Source: Mucidula mucida (Eukaryota > Basidiomycota > Agaricomycetes > Agaricales > Physalacriaceae). From it: 64,000 nt of DNA. Each line of letters opens with the position of its first letter. Within the stretch, counting starts at the first letter, position 1. The notes beneath the pieces are model-generated. The model was given only the letters and a program-made list of their open reading frames with translations, was not told the origin of the DNA and did not search any database. Below, piece by piece: positions 1 through 12,690 of the stretch. Both the position numbers and the translations under genes were made by a program. The stretch spans positions 1 through 64,000 of the forward strand of contig JADNYV010000048.1 of assembly GCA_015501055.1 (NCBI GenBank), written 5' to 3'.

Positions 1-204
1 TGGAGTTTCCAAGATATAGCTGAACTGAAGATGTTACCTCACGACGCGCAGACACATTGTCCGGCTACATGGATCCCATTTGGCAAAAGAATGAAACCTT
101 CACTCTTCCAGATTCTTGGATTGTATGTTCATCTTGTTCAACGGAGGGGCGACTAGTGTTGATCATCCCATTAGTTCACTGTAGACGAAGAAGACGATTT
201 GGAC

Positions 205-1086
205 ATGGACAAGGGCATTGAAACCCATTCATACGCAGTCGAGTTGGCCTTCAAAGGCGCACTTAGCAAGGCTGTCCACGAATTCCCTGAATTCATCACT
301 CTAACCTATGACAACGAAATCGATCCACGACCCGCCTACACAGAAGCAATGCTTTCACTGAATGATCTGTCTCCCGACCACCCTCATTCGATCAAGCGCT
401 GCCTGGGCAATCTCTTCTCCCATCCTTGCCCGTCGTCTTTCGAGCGCCCCTTGATTCACAGCATGACCTCGATTCTACCTGGCTTCCTGTACGTCCCAGG
501 AACTCAAGTCTCCCAGTGAGTTCCTGTCTTCATGTTTCTTTGTCTGCCTTATCACATTTACAGCTGTTTCGCTCCACCGCCACATGCGTCTAATTGGCCG
601 TCGGAAATCGTCGAAAGCAGGATGAAAATCGGTGGCATCACTGACACTTACTGGCCCACTTTGGCCGCTGCGATTCCATGGGATGTCGGAACCTATGACG
701 ATGCCAAACTTGAACTGTCAAAAATCTTCGAATGGTCTGTCGCACTCATGATTCAGCTTCACAAACTCGGTTCTCCTCAATCTACAAGTATTCCCGAATG
801 GTGTTTCCTGCTGGGGATCGTGTACACGCTACATGGTGTACGGGTGTATGCGCATTACCCGCGCTGGTGCAGAGACACGCAACAATGGCAATACACTTGC
901 TCGCAATTGACGGACAGCCATGAGATGGACCTATGTGTGCCTTTTTTACAGCACACTGTGAAGCTCAGCTCTCTCCTCTTCAATGTCCAACGACATACGT
1001 ACGAGGTCGAGAAGCATGTACGCGAGCTGGTCCGTGAAAGGGGTGCGGAGCTCGTTGCAGAGATTCTCTCAAGTATCCATGTCTAA
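205..1086 (+). CDS. Uncharacterised two-exon protein
   Basis: I do not recognise this gene. Two exons, 205-515 and 564-1086, join across a 48-nt GT-AG intron (donor GTGAGT) in frame to give 277 residues from the ATG at 205. The product is mixed hydrophobic/polar, with a Trp/Tyr/Cys-rich middle and a charged amphipathic end, and has no obvious signal peptide. The reading frame stays open upstream of 205 (an acidic D-E-E-D-D run) back to a possible TAG acceptor at 182-184, and bases 1-150 are open in frame 1, so upstream exons or a start left of the window are possible. I could not link those two stretches in phase. The exon pair is well supported; the 5' end is not. Confidence 0.5.
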
Positions 1087-2057
1087 AGATCATCTGTCCA
1101 ATATCGTAGCACTTTTGTCTGAAGCTAGCTCATTTGCAGGTTGGGTTATTGCCCAGGCAAAGACTGGGGGGACAAACGAATCTTTGATTGATACAACTTA
1201 GAAGCTCTTACTTGCCGTGTCGCTAATGACTTTCCGTAACGACCTGGTCTGTCTTGCGCCTCACACACCGTCCCCATGTTGTTGTTCCAAAATTCTATCA
1301 ATCCCTTGCGCCTCTCGAACGATTGAATCTCAAGAAGTACTCAGAAACTGAAACGCGCGTAGAAATCAATTGTATCGAGCAATTCGACAGCCCCTTCCGC
1401 TCACCTCCAGAACCTCAAATATTTATAGACATATGTTCTGTCCAAGTGTGCGCAATCACTTCTCCTATAACTGTTAGCCAAGGTCAACATGGTGCCTCTA
1501 GATGTCTATGATTTCAGAAACTCACCCCGGAGCATACTCTCATGATATGTCCTGGCATTGAGAGTTCGACAGAGGACTTGGGTGATCACACCGACAACAT
1601 CTACATCTGTCAATCTAGCACTGACTTTGAACTTGGACCTGTGGTGCCTGTTTTATCGTGGCGCAGGAGTGCCTTATCCCTCGCTTCCGGGTCTTCTCAT
1701 CTCCCTGTATCTTATCGAGCGGGCAAACTTTGTTAAAGAAGAGCCAGTGGGTTAGATGGCACTGGTCTGAGTCTTGGATCTCCTGATATTAGGGTAACCG
1801 AAGGCCGGCAATGGCACACTATGTTGGTGACCTGAAGATGTATGTGTTTTGTTGACACATTTTAATTGCCCGCACGATGACTTCTGATCGCGCAACAACT
1901 CAACATCCAACGTATATTGCTCCTTGAAGTCCTTCTGAGGAAAAGCAGTGAATATTGTTCGCGATTATCCAGCGCCACATGACCTAGTATGAAGGAGTGA
2001 CAGATCGAGCAAATAAAAATAATCAGTATGGTATGTGCGCAGTATGATACATGCCCT
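1087..2057. other. Intergenic, no gene recognised
   Basis: Only short unconvincing ORFs on either strand. The stretch 1139-1201 after a TTTGCAG could be a further exon of the upstream gene, but no in-phase donor was found. Confidence 0.4.
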
Positions 2058-3711
2058 TCAAACAGTCAATATCAACAAGTCCGCTGCAGTCAACGTCTCG
2101 GCAATCACATCCAGAAACTGCCACTCAAAATGCTCCCTCGGCTCCAGCAAACATTCAGATTCCAACTCCATATCCTCCCACGAAACCGAAGACCTCTCCA
2201 ATGGCCGCCGACACCAAGTGTCATTTTCAGTAGCCCTACGCATGACATGCGTCTCCTCCAGCCTGACCTCCCTCAGCTGCTTGCAATTCCTATTCCACGC
2301 CTTCACAAGCGACACCGCATGCGCGATGGTCTGGGGCGTCTGACAGACGGGTGCCTTAGGGCGTGGCGACGACGACGCGAGGAGATGGCGCTTGTACCAT
2401 TTGTATCTCCGAGTATACGATAGATGCCGCGATCGCAAACGACATATCTGCGCGCGCGAAAGATGGGGATACTTTTCCAGAAACTGCGAGCCAAGCCCGA
2501 CGAGATCGTCCTAAACAAGGGGTTTAGTGGGATAGATGGGAACAAGAAGTGGAAGATTTCACCTCGCCGGGGGTCTCGCGGAGGAATTTGATGCGAAGAT
2601 CGTATAGGTCGTCGAATAGCTGCGTGATAGCGTGCAGTATCTCGATATCCCACGTCGATATGAAAATATCCAATGTTCGGAGTTTGGGCTTCATCCTTGA
2701 TATGTTATAGAGGAGGTCAATGGTCGACTGTCCTTGGTGCTCGATGTCGCAGACATGAAGATGGTGGATGGGTCGGTCGGAGTGCAAGAACGTCATCGTC
2801 GCCCACGCGTTCCCCCCGAGATATTCCAAGTTCGGTAAGAGGTCGGGTGGAACTCTTATGTGCGTATCGAGCTGCCCAACTGTCTTTAACTTGGTTACAT
2901 GGCGTCCACAGTGAGCTAAAAACGCGCACAGGGCCGTCTCATGTGGGGTGGTAGGTGCCGAGGAGTTGACTTTCAATGAAAGCTCAAGCGACACAATGTT
3001 TTGAGGAAGATCGAACGGTTCTCCGTCATATCCCGCTAATCTCCTCGAAAGGAAACCGGCAGACTCGTTCTCCCAGTCGACGCGCAGGACACGGATTGTC
3101 GGGCAGGTGACAAGATGAAGATAATGGCAACGCGTCCGTCCTTGTTGGCGGTTGCCCAAGATAACGTTTCCCAATAACGTCAAATGTGTGAGCTGTAGTC
3201 CGGCTACTTCGATGACTGATTCGACAGACTCGGGGTTGGAATCAAAGATGTTGTCCACAAGAGACAGGCGTTTTAACTGGTGGAGAGTCTGGAGGGTGCG
3301 ATAAAACGTGCCAGGGATGGATGATGCACAGATCTCGAGAGCTTGAAGGTTGGGGAACGAAGTAACTCGGTTCCACACCTCGGAGCGCATGCGACCGTAC
3401 GACGGGGGTGCATCAGATCTACTCCGCGTTAAAGCGCAGAGCGTCATGGATGTGGGGACCTCCACGATGTTATCTGAGCGGTTCTGCCAGAATGACAGAT
3501 TCTGCTGGAAATGATTCAAGTCCATGAACCGTAGGGAGCGGTACAGCGGCCGCAAGGCGAGCTTGTAGAATTTATGACAGGTCAGGAGGACATTGAACAG
3601 GTCCGTGGGGTCCAGTTGCTCAAAGATGAGGATCCAATATTCATTTGACAGTCGTTGTGCCATGTAGGCAACCATGTCCTGAGAGGATAGAAGCCTGATA
3701 GAAGTGGCCAT
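2058..3711 (-). CDS. F-box / leucine-rich-repeat-like protein
   Basis: Two exons on the minus strand, 3711-2563 and 2510-2058, are separated by a 52-nt intron (2511-2562). The junction is in phase 0 and gives 533 residues from the ATG at 3711. Residues about 20-60 read as an F-box (S-N-E-Y-W-I-L-I-F-E-Q-L-D-P-T-D-L-F-N), followed by irregular leucine-rich strands (L-Q-A-L-E-I-C, L-K-R-L-S-L-V, L-T-H-L-T-L-L) typical of large basidiomycete F-box families. Such proteins are thought to act as substrate adaptors of SCF (Skp1-cullin-F-box) ubiquitin ligases; the substrate is unknown. An in-frame GTG lies nine codons upstream of the chosen ATG. The family is convincing; the function is inferred. 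Confidence 0.8.
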
Positions 3712-4304
3712 ACTGTGTGAATGGTCTTTGGTGTGCACAAGTTACAGCGACGCTGCCTAAGCTAATGGGACGCATTGAGAGAGTGAAGCAAACAGAAGTA
3801 AGTAGAGCGCACGTTTAGTGGGTGTTCTTGATGGAATAAATGAGGCCTTGACGATGGACGATGGTGGGGGGAAAGGAAGCCCGTGATGTAATGATCGAGG
3901 TGTCACGGGCAAACTCATTGTTGCCAACAAACCTCCACGACGCTAAATAGACATTCTTAGAGATAGAAGTATTGTACCCTGAGAATGTACCGACCAACCT
4001 GAATAATTCATCTCCGTTCAACAGGCGCAATAGTTTAGTACATGCAATGGTTCAATCTACAGTATCAAACGTGCTAATGCGACGTATTGCATCCATTACA
4101 CCTTGTCAGCACCACCGTTCAACAATTCTTGGATTGAATTCTCTCGATACGCTGCCATCTACATACCAATTCGCGGTAACTCTTCTGCTGGCAGTGGTAG
4201 TGGCCAGGTAAGTAGTGGCGATCCTATCATTGCAGAGCGGGCCGAACCAGCCCGAACTAGTGTACCTGTGACGTCACAGGAGCTTCCTCAAACCCTTCTT
4301 CCTT
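3712..4304. other. Intergenic, no gene recognised
   Basis: Only short ORFs; nothing resembling a gene, tRNA or element end. It precedes the left edge of duplicated block 1. Confidence 0.5.
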
Positions 4305-4483
4305 TCGCACTCTCAGCACGACGCGCCTGATCTACAGACCCAGTCATTTGACTGCACATCTTTGGTTTCTTGCCTGACCTTTTGACAAACAAACTCTGTT
4401 TTTATTGGTGTGTTCGCCATGCCCAAATCCAGTCTCAGTCTCACCTTTAACTTTTCAGACTGCAGTAAAGCCAATACTCCAGA

Positions 4484-5446
4484 ATGGTGCAAACTAAGAA
4501 ACCCGCGTTTCCTGCCCCTTCCATGGGCTCGAGGTCGAGCTCTGCTCAAGCTCTTCCCACAAAGAAAAAGGGCGTCAAGAGCAACGCGGCTCTTTATCCC
4601 CCAAAACTATTGTCGAATGGACATGGTTCAACGACGCCAGTGCCTTCTCCACTATCCCAACCGAAAGTCGCCTCATATCCGCTGACGCCTCCTTCCAAGT
4701 CGCCAAAGAAGAAGACAAAGTCTAAAAAATCTATCACACCCGGGGAAAAGGCAAAGGCTCTCCCTGGTTCATCATTTGCGCGCATATTTCCCTATCTTCT
4801 CTTCGTGTTGACTGTGTACGCCGCTGCCGTATGCCCGAAGGATCTGACCACCTCAGACCCCGTATGCCAAGCCGTGTCTGCCTGGAAAGCCCAGGTCATG
4901 GAGCCCTATATCATGCCCCACATCGTCGAGATGCGCCAGGATCCCCGTATCCGGTACCTCGAGAATAGGGTTATCTTCCCCACGTACGACGCTGTCGTCA
5001 TGCCTGCTTATGATGGCGTTCACACCGTCTATGACACCATCTGGAGCCCGTTCTACGACAAGACGTTGCTTCCATTCTACGACAACACTCTCCATCCCAA
5101 GCTTCGCCCCTATACGACGCAAGCTCACGTATATGTCGTGCGCCTGCGCCGCGCGGCATATCCATACGTGAAGCGCGTTTGGAGCTTTTATGACGCGGTA
5201 TTGCCGTATATTGAGGAGGCATACGCTAGGCTGAAAACAGTATATGCCTACTTGGAACCGCACGTCATAGACATTTATCATGCTGTCCTGCCATACATTC
5301 AAGACGCATATCGCAGTCTGATGCTACTTCTTCAGGACGCGAGGGACAAGGCAAGAGGGCTTAGGAGGGTGTACGTCGATCCACATGTCGAGAAGATGTT
5401 GGCCAAGGTTAACGAGCGGCCTGTGAAAGTGGATGCTGAGATTTGA
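4484..5446 (+). CDS. Gene A: single-pass membrane protein with periodic helical tail (copy 1)
   Basis: A 320-residue uninterrupted ORF with the same protein sequence as that at 14839-15801. Residues 1-100 are Pro/Ser/Lys-rich and basic, probably cytosolic. Residues about 101-117 form one hydrophobic segment (F-P-Y-L-L-F-V-L-T-V-Y-A-A-A-V). Two cysteines follow at 117 and 128. Residues about 165-310 carry loosely repeated Tyr/Pro/Asp-containing segments (F-Y-D-K-T-L-L-P, F-Y-D-N-T-L-H-P, S-F-Y-D-A-V-L-P-Y-I) that look like 11-residue amphipathic helix repeats of the kind seen in lipid-droplet or apolipoprotein-like proteins. That comparison is inference; I know no named family. A CAG acceptor-like site lies just upstream, so a 5'-UTR intron is possible. 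Confidence 0.75.
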   Translation: MVQTKKPAFPAPSMGSRSSSAQALPTKKKGVKSNAALYPPKLLSNGHGSTTPVPSPLSQPKVASYPLTPPSKSPKKKTKSKKSITPGEKAKALPGSSFARIFPYLLFVLTVYAAAVCPKDLTTSDPVCQAVSAWKAQVMEPYIMPHIVEMRQDPRIRYLENRVIFPTYDAVVMPAYDGVHTVYDTIWSPFYDKTLLPFYDNTLHPKLRPYTTQAHVYVVRLRRAAYPYVKRVWSFYDAVLPYIEEAYARLKTVYAYLEPHVIDIYHAVLPYIQDAYRSLMLLLQDARDKARGLRRVYVDPHVEKMLAKVNERPVKVDAEI

Positions 5447-6122
5447 AGGTGGTTGGAAGTCTTTGGAACAGTAGTTGCGCGCCACGTTTGGGGGGCGTGG
5501 ACTGGTATTCACTCTTTACGGCACGCCACGAGCATTTTCCCAAGCTCAGCTTTGCCGTATTCCGCACAAGCCTGGGAAGTGCTCCAATATTGAGAATGAC
5601 GCGGGGAGACAGACTAGCAAGTTATATTGTGGTTTGGAGAACACCTTTCGTATAACACTTGCCAAGGTAATTCTACGAGAAGTGGACGAAGTGGTATACA
5701 TATGGTGCTAGCTGGGTGGACATGCAAGCTTTTAATGCTGTACAATATTCTGTATATCTCATGAACAATTTGAGAGTCAAATGGAACACAGCCACATATT
5801 CACTTCTGTCTCTTGATGTTCATCATTGTTAGCTTCAACCGTGGCTTTGCTCACTTTGAATCACTTTCTCTCTAGGAAGGACTAGACTCATCATCAAGAA
5901 ACAGACTGAATCTTCGAGCGGAGCCCAATTGTACCCATTCTGCAGCGCCCAAAACTTCTGGAGAGCGGCCGATACATACGTATTCAGGAACCCCCACGAT
6001 GCTTGTCAGTGCATTCTGACGTGGAATCTGATATCTTAGTTGACCTAGGTTCAGTCTCTTCACACCGTGACCAGGGGTTTTATCATCCTGATGCCTGTCA
6101 GTGCATTCTGACAGACGCCATC

Positions 6123-7430
6123 ATGGGTTCCGATACTTTCTGTTCAGTGCGTGTTTTTCCCCCTCTCCTCCGCAAGTTTTTTTTGGACGAAGTAGAGCCT
6201 CAACAGCTGACTGGGGGATGTTATTACATTAATGACGATATCATCTCGGGTTGGGTCGACGATGCGCGTAAAACGGTGCCGGAGAACGACCCACTCCGAC
6301 CGTCGGACAGTATCCTCGAGAAGCTGAAGTATACGCCCCGCGATATTCGAGGCTCCCAAGATCTCGTCTTGCTCGTTCCCATCAACAATGATGGCGAAAT
6401 GGACATTGAGGATTCCGGGCCGAGTTAGTTGAATTTGCTCTTTCTCTTTCCTCGTGCAGATTGTCTTCATTCTGTACGACAGTAAGTATTCTCCGACTCT
6501 ACCGTGGCGGCCGTCGTCAACTTTACTATTGGCAAAGATCCCGAGCTCAGCGGGTTCAAGATTGTCTTTCCCGATGATGAAGATGAAGACGTCTCGATGT
6601 ACGGCGGATACAACAAGTTTTATATCTTCCTATACGCGTATCGTATTCTCATCGGGCGATTTCCTGAGCTCGAACCCCACATGATATACGCCACTTTCGC
6701 GAGCAATGAGTACAACGATGCGGAGTATAGCAATATCGCGGACCAGTACGCGTGGTTCTACAAAGTTGCGGACGCCGTCGAAGAGGACTTGGACCAGCCG
6801 ATAAACGCTGACATGCAAAAATGGGAGTATTTCTGGCTCAAGCTGTTAACTGCGCAAGGCAAGAGCGAGGATGAGATCATCTGCGATGCGTGGTTCGGAA
6901 AAGGAAGGCTCTACCATCTTTCATGCGCAGACGAGTACGCCGTGCCCTCTCCAAGCTTTTACCCACACTGACGTTTTGGTAGTTTCCCAACAGCAAAACC
7001 ATTCGCTTCATTCCCTCCTGGCCAGGACAACACCATGACAACCTCGTTCTCAAAGCTACCATACGACGTCCTCGACTACCTCTGCATCACATACCTCAGC
7101 ATCTGGGAGACATCCTCTCTCCTCTGTCTAAACCGTTCCCTACGCGCCGCTCTTCTTCCCTTCATCGACACCTTTGCACAAAAGGCTATCGCGCGCCGTC
7201 ATCCGTATTGGCTTCCCATCGTCGCCCCGTGTCTCAGAGGCGACAAAGAGCAGCTCCGGTGGGAGGAGATGTGGGCTGCCAGTGAGGATGCGGTCCCGTG
7301 GGCGCCGTACGCGAGGGAATGCGGAATGAGCCCGAACATGAGGAATCGGGAGCGGATTTGGGGCATGGCGGAGAGGTTTAGGGACTTGGTGAAGCAGCAG
7401 GGGTGGTTAGATGGGCGAACGTCGGTTTAG
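6123..7430 (+). CDS. Gene B: F-box-like protein (copy 1)
   Basis: Three exons, 6123-6423, 6487-6934 and 6983-7430, join in frame to give 398 residues. Introns are 63 and 48 nt; the second has a GTACGC donor and TAG acceptor. The C-terminal third (residues about 272-310, L-P-Y-D-V-L-D-Y-L-C-I-T-Y-L-S) looks like an F-box, an unusual position since F-boxes are commonly N-terminal. The N-terminal 250 residues are acidic with many Tyr/Phe and no domain I recognise. Compared with the copy at 21800-23113, five bases are missing at the first acceptor, leaving a TAAG instead of a CAG-type site. The phase is kept, so the gene could still be functional. Start chosen at the ATG shared with both other blocks. 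Confidence 0.65.
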
Positions 7431-7527
7431 GTGGTGCGCGGGCGTCGCGTTTTGCATTGAGTTATGATTGATACTGGAATGTCTGCTTGTTTGATGCTGG
7501 TAGTAAAAGGAGAGATTTCCGTTGGTG

Positions 7528-8204
7528 TTACATCATATATTTGATACACACGGCGAACAGTCTAGTAGTCATCGTAATCCCAATCCATATTGTTCTCCCA
7601 CAAAATACACTTGTACGCATGCTGTCAAGGACATTCCAAATTTTAGCGTGCAAATCAACGTGGTCACGAAAAGAACGCACCTTCAACTCATCTTCAATGT
7701 ATTTTTCCCGCTCCTTGACAAACGCATCGTATCGGTGCTGTGTGGCGTGCGAGACGGTGCTTCGGGTACTACCAAAAAACACTTCCTCGTAGTCCTCACT
7801 AAGCTCGCGCATCATAGCGGGGATGTGTGGGATCCAGTGATAGTTACTGTGGATCTCCAAAGTTTCTATTCCGGCATCGTCGTATGTGGAGGGATATACT
7901 GTCACGAGAGAATTTCCGTGGCTGTCTTTATCTGGGGGATCATGATGATAAGTATTGATGTTGGCGTATATGCAGTTTCAAGGCACTGCTCACCGGAAAG
8001 CATGACGAGCGGAAGTACCTCTTCGGATGCGAACGGAATCTTTTTGAGTACGATGTGAGGTCGCGCGCTGACGAGACTGTCACAAATGAATGAGATTCAT
8101 CATCTCTGGAGAATAACGAACTTTGCCGCTATACACTTTGCACACACACGTTTACGCAGTGAGAAGAAGCGCGTGAGCTTCTTCTTTGGGCCAGGACCAC
8201 AAAA
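7528..8204 (-). pseudogene. Gene C remnant: 5'-truncated F-box protein
   Basis: Three 3' exons of gene C survive: 8204-8122, 8076-7994 and 7931-7528, with phases that join cleanly. They encode the C-A-K-C-I-A-A Cys-rich segment and a charged C-terminal half. The two 5' exons carrying the N-terminal tail and the F-box, present at 24423-23969 in copy 3, are absent because homology ends at 8226. At the point where copy 3 has a one-base deletion in its fourth exon, this copy keeps the frame. No alternative first exon is visible, so I call it a pseudogene; a new upstream exon cannot be excluded. Confidence 0.7.
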
Positions 8205-8251
8205 CTATGTGAGAAGTCTCAGGTTGAAGTGTTGGAAAGAAAGAAACGGCG

Positions 8252-8330
8252 CGTAGCCAGATGATTACACCGGTACATAGCCAAATGATTTTCACCGGCA
8301 CATAGCCAAATGAAAGTGTCACTGCCAGTA
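8252..8330. repeat. Short tandem repeat, about 25-nt unit
   Basis: Three imperfect copies of a unit centred on ATAGCCAAATGA, with CACCGG(C/T)AC between copies. It sits just outside the right edge of duplicated block 1. Confidence 0.6.
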
Positions 8331-11300
8331 GCGACCCCTCAACGCTCTGAAGAGTCGGCTGTAGAGAAAAGTAAGTAATTGGATACCAATCATAGCAGTC
8401 ACTCACGAGACAAACCGTATGATTGGAGAGCGGTGGTAAGTCAAGCACTACAAGAAAGGCCTTGATGTTTGTGGAGGGCGCCAGACGTGTCATGCGTACG
8501 GTCGGACATGGCGATCCCAGTGGGCGAAAGCTTCACTGTCAGCGTGAACGACCTCTTCGACATTTTCGTTGAGGACAGTGTCGGTCGGTCCATCTGCAAG
8601 GACAACTCGGATTTTATTACCAAGTGTGATGGAGGTCGATACTAGCGGCGGGGTAGATCTAGGCTTTGGTCAGCAGAGAATCAATGGGCAAGGGTTAAAG
8701 GCAAGACGTACCCGAAGTAAGGCCTTGACGAGATGTGAGTCTGTGACGAGTTAAGCGGGTGATACTGTAGTGAGCAAGAAAAACGCACCTGTATCATTCT
8801 ACACCCCGCTGGTCGCGACGGTCTCGACAATGGAGGGAGGATTCCCTAGACCAGGAAACCTATCAGTGAGACAGGCGACGGAAAAGAAATGGAGCGAACG
8901 AACCAGCATCAGAGAGGGCACGTCGCGACTCGGAGTGACAGCAACTACTAAAGGCTGTAAAACGTTAGCAAGCTCAACGACGCGTCCAAAGCACAAACGA
9001 CGAACTAGAATCATGACAAGTGGGCCCGAGAGCGGGAAGCTGGAGGCAAGAACGAGTCAATGAGGGTGAGATGATGGTGGTGGGAAGAGACTCACCTGTG
9101 TGACGATCAACGGGACGGCAATGAAGAGCGCGTCGCCGACGACGTCAAGAGCAGAGAAGGCAGCGATAATCTGATGATAGATGACATAAGTATAGTAGAA
9201 AGAAAAGGCAGGTTACAAGTGGGAAGGAAAAGAAGGAAATGGGTGATGATAGAACTGGGAGGAATTCCATCGCCTTTATACCTTGTCCAATAGTACAGGC
9301 TCCGCAAGACGTAAATACATTCGGAGAATCAAGACCGTGATGCGCGAATACCCGCTGAGCCGAGTAGTCTGGAAGTTCCAAGCCATTTTTCGTGCCGCCA
9401 CCCGGACTCATTTCAGTTTCCTACGCGAACTGAGCGCCCTGATGACATGACAGCAATGGAAATAGATGGTGGAGTAGAATTGAATCTTGACTCTACGAGG
9501 AAACTTTGACCCAGTTCTATGGAGGTGAATAGAAACGACTAAGACTTACTTTCTCCTAGAGAATGCACTGATTCTCTATTCCTTTGTTGGCGCCAAATCT
9601 CCGAGCTCAAGAATACTGCGATCGTTTCAAGGAGAGGACCCTGATTGTCTGATGTGAGTCACAGACCAATTTACAGACGGAGAACTGAAAACTTACAGAT
9701 TGGTATTTCGTGGCGGCGGACATACGCACCTCTTCGCGGCGCGTTATAAACACGGATAGTAGTCGCCGTGTACGTTCTGATGAGTTGTCATAGGGTCAGA
9801 TTGAAATTGGAGCGACTGGACCACGGAAAGGCACGAACCCTCTGAGTGCCATATTCAATTCTGGATTACTGACATGTAATTGACCATTACGGCCGAAATG
9901 ACACCTCTAGTAACTCTTTGCGGGATGTATGCAGGTGCTAGAGTCGACAGATGGGGCCACTTGAGGCGGGAAACACGAATTGAGCGAAATTGCCAGAGGG
10001 ACGGAGGAGGAGAACATTCACTGGCGTCATTTCCCCGCATCCGAGAGTCGAGAGATAAGATATCCCCAGACGCGTCATAGGGTCCAGGAAATCCTCGTGC
10101 TATCGATGCTCAGGGTCCAGGACGCCTCGCTGAGCAGTTGACGCGAACCGCGGGCGTAAAAGCGCGTCCAGTACTCCAAGCGCCGTCGGAATTCATGTTA
10201 CATAAGCCTATAATGAACATCCAAGTAAATTCAGGCCCGAGAGAGGTGCCAGAGAGCGATAGTGGTTAAAATGGCGTAGGTGTAACCAAATTGAGATCGG
10301 CGTGCTGGTGGTACGAGTACAAGTTTAACCGATCACTTGGCGTTGCTCAGATCATATGTCGACCTTGCAACGCGACATTTCCCCGTCAATTCCGGGAGCG
10401 TAGGGCATCTAGAACGTTGTGCCAACTTGGTTGACCCGCTGAGCGTGCGGAGTGAATATTCCGCGTTAAACATGGGCTAGCATCCTGGCGAGTAGACGGA
10501 CATCATGTCCAGGGTGTCCATTATCGATCGCAGAATTATTTGGGGCTCCCTGGATGGAAGTTTTTGGGAAGTAACATTTTGCAGTTAAGGGCATACTACT
10601 CGTCCGTAAAAGTTGACATGTGGTATAACGGTAAGTACCTGAATTTCGTTGAGTTTGGGTGTTGTCCATGTTCAAGTAGTATACTCTCCTGTACTTTCTA
10701 GAGCATCTTAGGCATCTGTAGTGTCTTCATCGAGTCTTCATTTTATGATTGACATTTTATACACAAGTGCAAGTAACACTTTTTGAGCGTATCCAGTCAT
10801 TTTCTTACATTCGCAAGGGAAATTTGGGCAAATCAAGTTGAATTATAACGTACTCTACAGATAGATTTATCTACAGTTCAATCTACGTAGTTCTGCGAGT
10901 CATAGCGGCCCCTACGCCGTGATTTCACTCCTACCCCCTCAAACAAAAATACTCCAAATTTCAGTGCAGGGCAACGCAACGGCGGCTCGCCAGACAGCTG
11001 TGAAATACACATAGCCAAGTCCGAGAATTGATCGAGGAAGGTACAAACCTTCATTGCCAATATTGAGCAGAGATGATCCTGGTGTCGTGAGTCACTAAGT
11101 CGTGGGCTGCTGTCTATAGGGTCATTCGTCGTCGTGCATCGTCTCGAGGCGTCTATATCCTCGCGGTCCAAGGTATACACGCAGCGACTCGACTGTGGCG
11201 CAATTTCTATCCTTCTTGCAGCAGTGAGAAGCCCGCAGCGCGGGCGCAGCGGCGAATAGCCGCTGGTCACTGCTGCCAATATTCCAAGACGATCGTAAGC

Positions 11301-12690
11301 CGTCAGCTTAAGAGTTCAAGCACATACCCGAAATGAGGTCCCCGTCAAAGTTCCGGATGCGGTCTGAAAGCCGAACGCAACGAGATTCAGATCTACATCA
11401 GCGGTGCAATATAACCGGATTGAGTCAAGTGGCGGCAGTGAGTCCACGCGGACAGGCATTCCAGCCATTGTGAGGAGAAGCTGCTCCGGCGAGGAGAACA
11501 GATGGTCGTCGCGTAGTGCATAGTGGTGGCCAGAAGTCGAGCTTTCGGTCTTGAAATGCTCGTGAAAGAGTCTGGCAAATGCCATGGAGGCCGCGAAGCG
11601 GCTATTTTGAATCCTGACGCGTTGTCAGGTTCGAAAACACGTAAATCCAAACCGAAGACTTACCAAGACAATGAAATCAACGCGCTGAACCCTGAAGAAC
11701 TTTGCATCAAAGATACGCGCGAAATGAAGGCAGAATACTCACTTTTTCACGAAAACAACGCCTGGCCGGCGAGGCCACCCCACGGAAAGACATTCAATAG
11801 TCTATCGTTCGAGAAGACAAAGTCTTGAGCTAGGTTTGGTGGCGTCCAAGAAGGCCGCACAGCCGCCGTTTCGCATTGCCAGAGGGATCTCACTAGACCT
11901 ACGCCCGAAATGAAGTCAATTTCATCTAAAAAGGGTCAGAAATCGCAGAGGAAGACCACGGAAATATGGCCCCTTCTTCCCAGGAAAAAAGCCGGTCCGG
12001 CGAGGACAGCAGGCGCTGCTTGAATAGCAAGATGCGATCGAGAAACTGTTGCCATTAATGTAAACGTAAGTGACTTTGGGAGGCAGGCGAAGAGGTCGCG
12101 GATATCTTTGTCGTATGGAATGTAGGATGTCCTCGAATAGACATTCGTTGAAACTGGCGCCTCTCATCGAATGGACAAAATCACCGACAAGTACACTAAG
12201 ACCGACATGAAATCCAAGCCCAAGAACGTCTGCAGGGCGCACCTTTTCTCGTGTACCCAAAAGCCTCTGCGGGAAGCAGATCCTCGCTGTCCAAAATTCG
12301 ATTCTCCGTGCCTTGTCGAATACGCGATTTGTACCAGTGTAAAATGAATGACCGCGGTGAGATGTATTCGGGTCCCGGGCGTCGTTCGTGGAAAGAGTCA
12401 ATTTGAGAAAGTGATGGTTCGGATGAACCTGTGCGATCACTTGTGATCGACGTGCTGCTCTTCCTCCTTCCGCCAGTCGTGACAGGATGCACTCGACACC
12501 CTGGATCGAAGCTCTTGGAATTCAAATCGTCTCTGTACCTCGCGGCGTCGCAACGTCTGCTGAACGAATTCAGCGCTTTGGAATCTGAAAAGAAATTCGA
12601 CAATGCACCTCACTGTCCTTGAACGCTGTGACTCGAGCGTTGTCTCCGCACGTCCCATTCCTACAGCGAATTCTGAACCCAAATCTGGAC

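Larger units (their letters stand above)
4305..8226. repeat. Duplicated A-B-C block, copy 1
   Basis: Bases 4305-6125 are almost identical to 14678-16478, with a few substitutions and small indels in the leader and 3' flank. Bases from about 5480 to 8226 are homologous to about 21108-23937 at clearly lower similarity outside the exons. The block holds gene A (4484-5446), gene B (6123-7430) and the 3' part of gene C (7528-8204, minus). Right of 8226 the similarity to copy 3 stops abruptly within gene C, so that gene lost its first two exons here. Confidence 0.85.

Noticed and set aside
9145..9411. 88-codon minus-strand ORF with a hydrophobic end, considered as a membrane protein gene
   Set aside because: The hydrophobic part reads through a probable intron and I could not join it in phase to the next exon-like stretch.
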